From NCBI RefSeq assembly GCF_036895565.1, contig NZ_CP145904.1:2666001-2730000 (forward strand): a stretch of 64,000 nt of DNA. Direction: 5' to 3'. This DNA is from Flavobacterium sp. KS-LB2 (GTDB taxonomy: Bacteria; Bacteroidota; Bacteroidia; Flavobacteriales; Flavobacteriaceae). Positions 44,695-52,548 of the stretch are shown piece after piece (position 1 is the first letter of the stretch; the number at the start of each line of letters is the position of its first letter). The notes below the pieces were generated by a model. The model was given only the letters and a program-made list of their open reading frames with translations, searched no databases and was not told where the DNA came from. The translations under genes and the position numbers were made by a program.

Positions 44695-45777
44695 CTATTT
44701 TAATATTTCTTTGGTAGATTCCAAATAGGAAGTTCCCCATTTTTGACAAGATTCTAAATGATTTCCTTCCGCCCATTCATTCCAAGCATTTATAAATAAA
44801 AAATTCTCAGGAACCGACTCCCAAGGATAATTTTCTTTAATGTGACTTAACCATAATTTATATTTTTCAGGTGTCGAATTATGTAGTATAAAAGGATTTA
44901 ATTTACGCCTTGCCGAATTGTCCCACATAGGTGTAATTCCGGGATAAACATTTTTTCTAAAACCTTTCTCTATCTGACGGGACATAAAAATAGAATAATC
45001 AATGTAATAATGTAAGTTCGCTACTTTAACTTTCATTTTCTTTTTTATTCTTCTTATAGCTTTCTCCACAAAGGTTCTTGGAGGCGATACCAAAGCGGGC
45101 AAATTCAAAAAATTAGGTTGAAACTCAAATGCAAAATCGAAGACATCACTTTTGGGTTCATACTGAACCGCTCCATTTTGAGCATACCCTATATACAAAT
45201 CAGGAAAACCGGCCTCTTTAACTGCGGTTCGCCAAATTGCAATCGTTTTTTGTATGTCTGGAAAAACACCTGGTCTGTAAATAATAAACATGGGTTTCCC
45301 ATCTACTTTGATATATCTATCGTCCTTGAAATAAGAAATCAAATGTTGAATATGGATAGCATCATCTTCAAAATCATATTCTTGATGTAGCAATACTTCC
45401 TTATCTAGGCCATCCCATGTTCTAGTCCAGTTTTCATTTGCCCAACACATCATAAAAGGCAGATTCTCCTGAGGATTCTTGAGTTTTCTATCTAAGGGTT
45501 CATACAACATTTTTTTACCATTAAACCAATAATGATAATAACAAAAGCCATAAATACCATATTCTTTGGCTTGAGTCTCCTGAGCCTGTCTAGATTCTTC
45601 TAGACGCAAATCATAAAAGCCCAAATCAGCAGGCAAATGAGGCTGATAATGTCCCTCGAACAGTGGCTTAGCTTTCGTTACATTAGTCCATTCCGTAAAG
45701 CCTTTCCCCCACCACTGATCATTTTCAGGAATGGGGTGGAATTGCGGTAGATATATCGCTATGGCTTTTATTTTCAT
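44695..45777 (-). CDS. WbsX-like / GH99-like domain protein
   Basis: A 360-aa protein of the family seen in many O-antigen loci. IAIYLPQFHPIPENDQWWGKG, GFTEWTNVTKAKPLFEGHYQP, YGFCYYHYWFNGKKML and PFMMCWANENWTRTWDG are its hallmark, together with FINAWNEWAEGNHLE. The fold is related to GH99 endo-mannosidases, and the biochemical role in bacteria is unclear (hydrolase or transferase). I use the ATG at 45777, which overlaps the upstream gene stop as ATGA; the ATG three codons earlier is less likely. Confidence 0.9.
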   Translation of the reverse strand: MKIKAIAIYLPQFHPIPENDQWWGKGFTEWTNVTKAKPLFEGHYQPHLPADLGFYDLRLEESRQAQETQAKEYGIYGFCYYHYWFNGKKMLYEPLDRKLKNPQENLPFMMCWANENWTRTWDGLDKEVLLHQEYDFEDDAIHIQHLISYFKDDRYIKVDGKPMFIIYRPGVFPDIQKTIAIWRTAVKEAGFPDLYIGYAQNGAVQYEPKSDVFDFAFEFQPNFLNLPALVSPPRTFVEKAIRRIKKKMKVKVANLHYYIDYSIFMSRQIEKGFRKNVYPGITPMWDNSARRKLNPFILHNSTPEKYKLWLSHIKENYPWESVPENFLFINAWNEWAEGNHLESCQKWGTSYLESTKEILK

Positions 45778-46649
45778 TTGAAACATAACTTAAATAATTT
45801 CTTGCGTAATATTAAAAATATTGGCGGAACAAATAACTTAAAAACCTTTGTGAGATTAAGATCTTTTTTATTTTCTAAAAGTTTCAATTTCTTCAAGCTA
45901 AGTTCCAAAGCCTTCTTGTCTCCGATACTTTCAAAAAAGTTTTTATTCATTTTACAGGCAAGTATAAATCCCTTAGTCATTTTTTTATTGTCCGCACACA
46001 TTGCCTCATTATGAATTCGATAACTAACTAATGTCTGAGTCAAATTAAAAATACCAGAAGAAGAATAAAATAATTGTACCCAAAAAACCCAATCTTCATG
46101 ATTGGGAAGTGATTCATCAAATTTCACTGTCTTTTGATTCAATAATTTAGACTTAAATAAAACACAATGACATGGTATGGACAGTTCTAATTCCCATTTA
46201 TTAATAATATCTTTTTTATAAGTTACTAAATCAGGAAAGGGATTCATATATCTTCTGCTCAAAAAAGCACCAGTCTCCTCATCAAAAGGAAAATAATCAC
46301 ATATAACAACATCAATATTATTACTAAAACAAGCCAACTGTTTCTCCAATTTATATTTATTAAGCAAATCATCCGAATCCAAAAACTGGATAAAATCACC
46401 TTTTGATACAGCCAAGCCAGCATTCCTCGCACTACTCAACCCCCCATTTTCTTTTTCCAAATAAATAAACCTCCTATCTTTCTCCACCCACTTTTTGGAC
46501 AGTTCTGCTGTATGGTCAGGACTACCATCATTGACAATGATACATTCCCAATTGGTGTAAGTTTGATGCAACACAGATTGTAATGCATCATCCAAGAATT
46601 GGGCTTGATTGTAACAAGGAACTATGATGGAGACTAACCTATTTAACAT
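45774..46649 (-). CDS. GT2-family glycosyltransferase
   Basis: A 291-aa GT-A enzyme. VSIIVPCYNQAQFLDDALQSV, CIIVNDGSPDHTAELSK and IQFLDSDDLLNKYKLEKQ give the nucleotide and metal sites. NGGLSSARNAGLAVSKGDF lies between them. NHEDWVFWVQLFYSSSG is the acceptor-side ED motif. The C-terminal LFVPPIFLILRKKLFKLCFK is basic and hydrophobic. It overlaps the GT32 gene by eleven bases and the WbsX-like gene by four. Confidence 0.92.
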   Translation of the reverse strand: MLNRLVSIIVPCYNQAQFLDDALQSVLHQTYTNWECIIVNDGSPDHTAELSKKWVEKDRRFIYLEKENGGLSSARNAGLAVSKGDFIQFLDSDDLLNKYKLEKQLACFSNNIDVVICDYFPFDEETGAFLSRRYMNPFPDLVTYKKDIINKWELELSIPCHCVLFKSKLLNQKTVKFDESLPNHEDWVFWVQLFYSSSGIFNLTQTLVSYRIHNEAMCADNKKMTKGFILACKMNKNFFESIGDKKALELSLKKLKLLENKKDLNLTKVFKLFVPPIFLILRKKLFKLCFK

Positions 46650-47400
46650 ATTTTTGTTTCACTTTTTTTAAAATAAAATATACTAAATCTTTTAATGAAA
46701 AAAATTGTTCATTATATAAATTTTCAATGATTTGTTTTTTTTCAAAATAATTTAAAAACTTGTTTTTATAATAATTCTTCAAAAGATATTTATCATAATT
46801 TAGATCATTTACCTCAAGCCAAGACCCTTCAAAATGATGAACAGCATAATTTTTTTCAATGTCTAAACAGAAGTAATTAGAAGGGTATATACAAATCCCA
46901 TCTTGAAGATTTTGAATTTCATCTTTATTTGGATCAACTTTATAAAAATTAATTAAAAAATCAGACACTATTCTTGTATTTGTTCTGTCTGTAAAAGACT
47001 CTAAACCATCATAATAATCTAGAATTTTTTTAGGCCAGTTATGTTTTTTTTTTGCACCCCATAAAGCAGTAAAAGGAAATCCAAATTCTTCAAATCCAGT
47101 AAAAGCTTCATGATGTAAAAAAATGTCTAAATTATGTCTTATTTCGACATCGGTATCTAGATAAATTCCTCCTACAGTATACAAAGCAAATGCTCTTACA
47201 TAATCAGTTACAAAAGCCCATTTTTTATTATTATAAGCTTCTCTTACAAAAACATTAACCTGAATATCAAAATTATTTTCATTCCATTCTACAATCTCAT
47301 AATCTGGTAAATTAACTTTCCATGAATTAATACATTGTTCAATTAATAACGACTTTGGGTTTTGGCCAAACCAACAATAATGAATAATTTTTGGTATCAT
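46639..47400 (-). CDS. GT32-type glycosyltransferase (DXD sugar-binding domain)
   Basis: A 253-aa enzyme of the OCH1-like or capsular synthesis family. IPKIIHYCWFGQNPKSLLIEQ, then WAFVTDYVRAFALYTVGGIYL followed by DTDVEIRHNLD gives the diagnostic DxD motif. FTGFEEFGFPFTALWGAKKKH follows. The C-terminus VHHFEGSWLEVN contains the usual H-x8-W element. It is three bases from the wzt stop, so it is co-transcribed with the exporter. The donor is unknown. Confidence 0.92.
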   Translation of the reverse strand: MIPKIIHYCWFGQNPKSLLIEQCINSWKVNLPDYEIVEWNENNFDIQVNVFVREAYNNKKWAFVTDYVRAFALYTVGGIYLDTDVEIRHNLDIFLHHEAFTGFEEFGFPFTALWGAKKKHNWPKKILDYYDGLESFTDRTNTRIVSDFLINFYKVDPNKDEIQNLQDGICIYPSNYFCLDIEKNYAVHHFEGSWLEVNDLNYDKYLLKNYYKNKFLNYFEKKQIIENLYNEQFFSLKDLVYFILKKVKQKYVK

Positions 47401-47403
47401 TAA

Positions 47404-48669
47404 TTAACTTTTAATCATTATAATATTTGGGACAATTGAAATTGGCCCAGGAAATCTTCCCATAAAAAAATCTCCTTTTCGAAAACCATCATCACTCACT
47501 ATAAATTGGCAACAATTTTTTGAAATATCAAATAGATTTCCGAATTTGTCATTGAAATGTAAATTTATTTTATACTCACCAATATTTAATATGTATTTCG
47601 GTATTTTTATTTTCATTGTATAATTTCCTGCCTTAAGTATATTTATTTCTTTATTAATATGATATGTATTTATCGCAGTTATAATTTCATCATACGCATC
47701 ATATATAGCAACACAAAAACCTAAATCAGGATAGTCAGATTTTACATAAAATTTAATATTTACAAAAATATCTTCTCCATTTTTAAATGAGGTCTTTACG
47801 TTGTAATTATTATCTTCCAAATGAATGTAGTTGCATATAAACTGTATATTTTCAAAATAAAAATTATTTAACTTTTTATCAATGTTTAAATATTGTTGTA
47901 CAGTTTTAGAAACATCACCGTCAAATATAATACCGCCATTATTTAACAATAATCCTCTAGTACACAGCTGTTCCACAGCCGCCATATTATGACTCACAAA
48001 CAATACCGTTCTACCCCCTTTTTGTGAAATATCCCGCATCTTACCAATAGCTTTTTTCTGGAACTCCGCATCACCCACGGCCAAAACCTCATCGATAATC
48101 AAAATTTCAGGCTCCAAAAAAGCAGCCACAGCAAAGGCCAAACGCACCGTCATTCCGGAGCTGTAACGTTTTACAGGTGTATCAATATATCGTTCACAAC
48201 CTGAAAAATCAATAATTTCATCTATTTTAGAAGTAATTTCTTTTTTAGTCATCCCTAAAATGGCGCCATTCAAATACACATTTTCTCGACCCGTCATTTC
48301 TCCGTTAAAGCCCGTGCCCACTTCCAACAAAGAAGCCACGCGACCGCCAAACTTAATATTTCCAGTAGTAGGCGCTGTAACGCGGGATAATATTTTTAAC
48401 AGAGTAGATTTTCCTGCACCGTTTTTGCCAATAATCCCTAAAACTTCGCCACGTTCCACTTCAAAATTTATGTCTTGCAATGCCCATACATAATCGCTTT
48501 CACCCTTAGTGCTTCGATCATTGGTATCGCCAATTTTCAAATACGGGTTTTCTTTACCACGCACTTGATGCCACCAACGGTTCAAGTCATGCGCCAAAGT
48601 ACCTGTACCTACTTGACCCAAGCGGTATTGCTTTGAGATATTTTCGGCTTTTAATATAATGTCTTTCAA
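47404..48669 (-). CDS. wzt: Polysaccharide ABC exporter ATPase with C-terminal glycan-binding domain (Wzt-like)
   Basis: A 421-aa protein. The ATPase part has GIIGKNGAGKSTLLKIL (Walker A), the FNGEMTGRENVYLNGAILGM block unique to the polysaccharide-export subfamily, YSSGMTVRLAFAVAA (signature) and LIIDEVLAVGDAEFQ (Walker B). After residue about 255 comes a beta-rich Wzt C-terminal domain (ENIQFICNYIHLEDNNYNV to the end) that in homologues recognises the capped end of the O-antigen. It lies about 100 bases after wzm, the intervening sequence being an ATA microsatellite. Confidence 0.93.
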   Translation of the reverse strand: MKDIILKAENISKQYRLGQVGTGTLAHDLNRWWHQVRGKENPYLKIGDTNDRSTKGESDYVWALQDINFEVERGEVLGIIGKNGAGKSTLLKILSRVTAPTTGNIKFGGRVASLLEVGTGFNGEMTGRENVYLNGAILGMTKKEITSKIDEIIDFSGCERYIDTPVKRYSSGMTVRLAFAVAAFLEPEILIIDEVLAVGDAEFQKKAIGKMRDISQKGGRTVLFVSHNMAAVEQLCTRGLLLNNGGIIFDGDVSKTVQQYLNIDKKLNNFYFENIQFICNYIHLEDNNYNVKTSFKNGEDIFVNIKFYVKSDYPDLGFCVAIYDAYDEIITAINTYHINKEINILKAGNYTMKIKIPKYILNIGEYKINLHFNDKFGNLFDISKNCCQFIVSDDGFRKGDFFMGRFPGPISIVPNIIMIKS

Positions 48670-48723
48670 TGGAGGTTTAATTGGTTAACTGTTTATTTGG
48701 TTAATCGTAAAATAAGTTACTTG

Positions 48724-48754
<31 letters not shown>

Positions 48755-48776
48755 TTTTTGACCTAATCACTGGCAC

Positions 48777-49646
48777 CTACACCGTATCTATAAAACTCTT
48801 CTCCGTCTTATTAAAAATCAATACTCCTGCCAATAGCACAGCTATAGTGACTCCAGCAGTGTAAGCCAACCCTAAAACAGAAACTTGCCCAACATTTAAC
48901 AACATATACCGGGTCGTTTCTATAATATACGCGAGTGGATTGTATTGCACCAGCCAAGCATAATTGGGTATTTTTTCTTTGATTAATGCCAAAGGATACA
49001 TTACCGCCGATACATACATCAATAACTGCACTCCAAAACTGATCAAATAGGTAAAATCTCTATATTTTGTAACCAAAGATGAAATAATCATCCCCAATCC
49101 CAATCCTAAAACACCCATTACAACAATTAATAGTGGAAAGAATACAACCGATTCATTCAAACTAACCGTTGCCCCCTGTAGGTAATAATACAGATAAAAA
49201 ACAACAAAAATCAGGAACTGAATTCCAAATTTCAATAAATTGGAAATTACCACCGATAAAGGCATAATTATCCTCGGAAAATAAACCTTTCCAAATATAG
49301 CCGCATTTTTTTTGAAAGTATCAGAAGTATCATTGAGACATGCCGTGAAATAATTCCAAATCGTTATTCCCGCTAAATTAAATAGAAACGGAGGAACAGT
49401 ACCAGTATCAATACCAGCTACATTATTAAAAATAATAGTAAACGTAATGGAAGTAAACAAGGGCTGCATCAAGTACCAAAGTGGCCCTAAAACCGTTTGC
49501 TTGTAAACCGTCACCACATCTCTTTTTACAAAAAGTAGCAACAAATCCCGGTATTGCCAAACTTCCTTGAGGTTTAGCGAGAAGAATTTATTTTTTGGTG
49601 TTATTTCAAACAGCCACGTGGTATTTGTATTTTTTGGGTGGTTCAT
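48777..49646 (-). CDS. wzm: Polysaccharide ABC exporter permease (Wzm-like)
   Basis: A 289-aa ABC-2 type permease with about six transmembrane helices. The N-terminal cytoplasmic part SLNLKEVWQYRDLLLLFVKRD and VVTVYKQTVLGPLWYLMQPL is the hallmark of O-antigen and teichoic acid exporters, and LVQYNPLAYIIETTRYMLL is the last conserved block. I start at MNHPKNTNTTWLF; the longer reading would add 36 residues encoded across a TATATTTG promoter element. It is the first gene of the long polysaccharide locus and works with Wzt to flip finished glycan. Confidence 0.92.
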   Translation of the reverse strand: MNHPKNTNTTWLFEITPKNKFFSLNLKEVWQYRDLLLLFVKRDVVTVYKQTVLGPLWYLMQPLFTSITFTIIFNNVAGIDTGTVPPFLFNLAGITIWNYFTACLNDTSDTFKKNAAIFGKVYFPRIIMPLSVVISNLLKFGIQFLIFVVFYLYYYLQGATVSLNESVVFFPLLIVVMGVLGLGLGMIISSLVTKYRDFTYLISFGVQLLMYVSAVMYPLALIKEKIPNYAWLVQYNPLAYIIETTRYMLLNVGQVSVLGLAYTAGVTIAVLLAGVLIFNKTEKSFIDTV

Positions 49647-49711
49647 ATTTTTCGCTAAGCGGATCTTCTTGAGTTTAATCTTTTTTAATCGTTTGTGGTA
49701 TAGCAAGGTGA

Positions 49712-49719
49712 CAAATATA
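49712..49719 (-). promoter_or_regulatory. Candidate -7 element for the polysaccharide operon
   Basis: On the minus strand TATATTTG matches TAnnTTTG about 65 bases before the wzm start. The -33 element is not clear. It is the only good candidate upstream of the whole 37-kb locus. Confidence 0.45.
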
Positions 49720-50202
49720 ACAATTTTGGCTATGAATGTATCTAAGTCGCACACTAAGTGTATTGTTTTTATTCTTGATGGCTCTTCCTGATAACAAACC
49801 CTATTTCTCTAAGAAATAAAAGGAACACCTGGCTAGTATTTAGCAGTAACTTGTTATATGGAATTCATATTGCATTCTAATTACTTAAAATCTACAAAAG
49901 GATTTGTTTATTAAAAGCTTCATGTGAACTTATTTTAATGAAACGAAACCCTGTAATTTTAAACAAAAACTGATAGGACTTATATGTTATTAGATAACAA
50001 TATTGTACATCCTAATTAAGAATCTTGTGACCAAGTCATCCAACTCTTTTTATGGGAATTGGTTAATTTTATGGAAAGGCATCCATGCTTTTTCCGTACA
50101 ATTAAAACTATTTTTTATTTGTAAATTAAACAAAAAAAGCCCGAACCATAAGGTTTGGGCTTTAGTTTCGCTCCACACAAATTCCTAAAAACTCAAGTCG
50201 AA
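49720..50202. other. Gene-poor intergenic region
   Basis: About 480 bases between the divergent end of the exporter promoter region and the small-membrane-protein cassette. Apart from the terminator at 50132-50165 I see no gene, repeat or pseudogene here. Confidence 0.6.
50132..50165 (-). terminator. Rho-independent terminator of the 50-52 kb cassette
   Basis: On the minus strand AAAGCCCAAACC-TTAT-GGTTCGGGCTTT forms a stem with a loop of four, followed by a T-run. It lies about 40 bases after the last cassette gene. Confidence 0.85.
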
Positions 50203-50379
50203 CTAGGGTTTGCGCTTCTTTATTAACAATCGGAGTAGCATCGATAGTATGAAACTGACTATTGCTCCAATTGCAGCCAATACAACAGTTTTCAAAATAT
50301 CTTCCGAATTTAAATTCGGCACCACACTCAAAAAGACACCGCCAGCGGTATTTATTTTTGTAGAAATATCAACCTGCAT
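50203..50379 (-). CDS. Small membrane protein (58 aa), holin-like
   Basis: The sequence starts MQVDISTKINTAGGVFLSVV and continues into one long hydrophobic helix (LKTVVLAAIGAIVSFILSML), ending with a basic tail LLIKKRKP. The single membrane segment, short polar N-terminus and positive C-terminus are those of a small holin or membrane peptide. The start ATG at 50379 lies five bases after the stop of the next gene, and a strong terminator follows the stop, so it is a real cassette member. The name holin-like describes the shape only. Confidence 0.7.
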   Translation of the reverse strand: MQVDISTKINTAGGVFLSVVPNLNSEDILKTVVLAAIGAIVSFILSMLLRLLIKKRKP

Positions 50380-50384
50380 TGCTT

Positions 50385-50639
50385 TTATATTTTAGCTTTT
50401 TTGGCTCTAATTCCAGTCGAACGACCAAAGGAATCATCATCGCTTGTAGTAATCTGACTTACTGCCGAAAGTACACCGCCAACAATAGCCATATAACCTC
50501 CAATCGAACTTACTACAACTGGTAAAGCAATGGGGGCGGCCAAAATGGTTCCCCCGACTGTAGCCAATGCTAAGCCTATATTTCGAAGCACTTTGAAAAA
50601 TTTTGGTGTTGGAGCTTTTGCTCTTTGTACTATATTCAT
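50385..50639 (-). CDS. Small membrane protein (84 aa)
   Basis: After a basic start (NIVQRAKAPTPKFFKVLRN) two closely spaced hydrophobic segments follow: IGLALATVGGTILAAPIALP and VVSSIGGYMAIVGGVLSAVS. A polar tail, TTSDDDSFGRSTGIRAKKAKI, ends it. The glycine-rich helical hairpin is like those of small toxins, holins or membrane anchors. It is spaced eleven bases from the DUF5675 gene and five from the 58-aa gene. I do not recognise a named family. Confidence 0.72.
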   Translation of the reverse strand: MNIVQRAKAPTPKFFKVLRNIGLALATVGGTILAAPIALPVVVSSIGGYMAIVGGVLSAVSQITTSDDDSFGRSTGIRAKKAKI

Positions 50640-50650
50640 ACTTTTTTATT

Positions 50651-51067
50651 TTATTTATTCCCTTCTAGGAATAAAGATTGAACAATTAAACACACTTCTT
50701 CCTCACGGTCTAAAGCTTTATAAACGATATCTTTCAATTTATAAAAGGCTCTCCGTGACATCAAACCTAATCCCGGTCCCGAAATTTTCGTAACTGGGGC
50801 GATACAGCCTTTGAGCTCTGCAGCAGCATTGTTTGCAGGATGAATCAGGATATTTTTCCTGTTTTCAACATGCAGAACTTCCAAGTGCCACTTAAATTTC
50901 TCACTATACCGCTTTCTGATAAAATATTTCCCCTCCGGAATACAAGAAATAGCAATTTCATTTTTCTTCCAAGGCAATTCAATGGTATTACAAATAAATG
51001 TGCCCTCGCATTCAAGTTTACCGTTTGTTCCATCAGGGAAATAAGTTCTGGATAGCTCTAAAACCAT
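50651..51067 (-). CDS. DUF5675-family protein
   Basis: A 138-aa soluble protein. LELSRTYFPDGTNGKLECEG, NTIELPWKKNEIAISCIPEG, then KYFIRKRYSEKF and NILIHPANNAAAELKGCIAPV are the DUF5675 pattern. His76 and Cys88 in HPAN...KGCI resemble the His/Cys arrangement of L,D-transpeptidases; that similarity is my inference and the fold may be different. In phage genomes this family often lies near lysis genes. The stop of the preceding gene and the ATG here are directly adjacent, so the two are one transcript. Confidence 0.82.
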   Translation of the reverse strand: MVLELSRTYFPDGTNGKLECEGTFICNTIELPWKKNEIAISCIPEGKYFIRKRYSEKFKWHLEVLHVENRKNILIHPANNAAAELKGCIAPVTKISGPGLGLMSRRAFYKLKDIVYKALDREEEVCLIVQSLFLEGNK

Positions 51068-51823
51068 CTACAATCCGTTTACTAAAACTAAAGCTAATGG
51101 ATTATAAGCTCCATTTTTTAAAGGATACATTCTACCATTCACCTCTTGATAATACGCTATACCAAGTGCTAAAAAAAGTGGACTTACACTGTTTGGGTCA
51201 ACAGTATTGAGTTGTTGAATAACAGCTGTTGGAGTAGTGTCCCATGGAATAATTGCCGTTTCTGAACTCGCAACAACAAAATTTTCCGTTTCGAAATTAA
51301 TCGCGGCACCTGCCGAAATAATTTTAAAATGGGTGGTTCCTCCCGGAGCTGCAATCATATTAGCAGGAACAAATGATGCCAAATCAACCGCAATGTCACC
51401 TGTTACTCGATCAATAGTCCCAACAAAAGGAGCAAATAAACTAGTTCCCAATTTCCCCCCGATATTGAACTCAAAACCAACAAGTAATTCTGCCTCACCA
51501 TCAATTACATTACGTAAACCACGTTCGTTCACTAAATCTGCTTGAATTACTTTGATCATGGCCTGCGTCAATCGACTCACCATTCTATTATCAGCAGAAT
51601 TTAAAAGTAATGTTCTAAAGGCCGTTCTCAATGTTTTTCCAGCCTTACCAGCCCTGCCAAATTCAGCACCATTCTCTCGCGTGCGTTGAAATGCAGGATC
51701 GTTCGCAATCCTACTAGCATCAATTCCACCTTTCTCCCGAGCCAGATGACCATCCTTTGTTTTGTAAAAAGTAATATCCCCGATAGTCCCTTTTAATTTA
51801 ATAATGCCTTTCTGTCTTGCCAT
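51068..51823 (-). CDS. Basic 251-aa protein of unknown function, first gene of the cassette
   Basis: I do not recognise a named domain. The N-terminus MARQKGIIKLKGTIGDITFY is followed by KTKDGHLAREKGGIDASRIA and a basic helical region RAGKAGKTLRTAFRTLLLNS; together with the beta-rich remainder it suggests a structural or nucleic-acid-contacting protein. The rest (AGGTTHFKIISAGAAINFET and so on) is beta-rich with small residues. I chose the ATG at 51823 because the longer form adds 11 residues unlike the rest. No signal peptide. Similar proteins in Bacteroidota appear, as far as I recall, next to DUF5675 genes. Confidence 0.75.
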   Translation of the reverse strand: MARQKGIIKLKGTIGDITFYKTKDGHLAREKGGIDASRIANDPAFQRTRENGAEFGRAGKAGKTLRTAFRTLLLNSADNRMVSRLTQAMIKVIQADLVNERGLRNVIDGEAELLVGFEFNIGGKLGTSLFAPFVGTIDRVTGDIAVDLASFVPANMIAAPGGTTHFKIISAGAAINFETENFVVASSETAIIPWDTTPTAVIQQLNTVDPNSVSPLFLALGIAYYQEVNGRMYPLKNGAYNPLALVLVNGL

Positions 51824-52090
51824 AATTTCTAAAAATTTAAGTTTAAAATAATCCAATTACTCCCTTTCATTTCAAATATTCGTTGCAACTAAATCTTGAA
51901 TGATTTCAAACAAAGTTTTCATTAATTAATTCACATTTCAAAAAACAGAAGTCAATAACGGTACAAAAAGGTACATAATTACCTACTTTAGTCACTTATT
52001 AAACCATTAATTTTCATAACTTTACACATCAAAAACTGCTTTTGAGACTAATTAAGCATTAAGGGTAGCTAATACATTAAAACAAGAAGT
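51824..52090. promoter_or_regulatory. Divergent regulatory region of the cassette
   Basis: The two transcription units face away from this 267-base AT-rich region. It contains GTAC-AAAAAG-GTAC (51961-51974), and GGTA-CATAAT-TACC overlaps it, a compact cluster of half sites suited to a small DNA-binding protein. TAACTTTAC at about 52017-52025 resembles a -7 box for the plus-strand gene. Confidence 0.45.
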
Positions 52091-52294
52091 GTGATTGCAA
52101 GTAACATCAGGGTATGTATTTATCCCAAAGATGTACAACGGATTACAGGTAAAACGTACCGACAAGCAAGGCTATATCTGAATAAGATTAAAACCAACTT
52201 GAATAAAGAACCACATCAACTCATCTCTATTGAGGAATTTTGTGCGTATTCAGGGCTTCAAATGGAACATGTTATACGTTGTATAGTCGGATAA
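52091..52294 (+). CDS. Small DNA-binding-like protein (67 aa) divergent from the cassette
   Basis: A GTG-started 67-aa protein. VCIYPKDVQRITGKTYRQAR, then LYLNKIKTNLNKEPHQLISI and EEFCAYSGLQ give a small helix-rich fold with a likely helix-turn-helix or MerR-like look (GKTYRQARLYLNKIK is the basic helix). I recall similar short proteins as common uncharacterised genes in Flavobacteriia, but I cannot name a family. Its position makes a regulator of the 50-52 kb genes a natural guess. Upstream start codons in frame are not convincing. Confidence 0.6.
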   Translation: MIASNIRVCIYPKDVQRITGKTYRQARLYLNKIKTNLNKEPHQLISIEEFCAYSGLQMEHVIRCIVG

Positions 52295-52548
52295 GAGTTT
52301 GAGGCAATTAAAAGAGTCAGCACTACTTTCATACTTCAGCAATACCGGTTCAACAACAGGTTCAAATAATGCACTCGCTACTAAATGAATTAATTCAAAT
52401 CATAAGATTAAAGAACAGCACAAACTATTTACCAAACCTTTTGAGTACACAATTAGCACTAATTTCCTCATCAAGGCTAATCGTAGCTTTGAAACCCGAG
52501 CGAAGTGAACAGGCGGAGCACACACTAAATAAAATTATAGTAAGCAAA

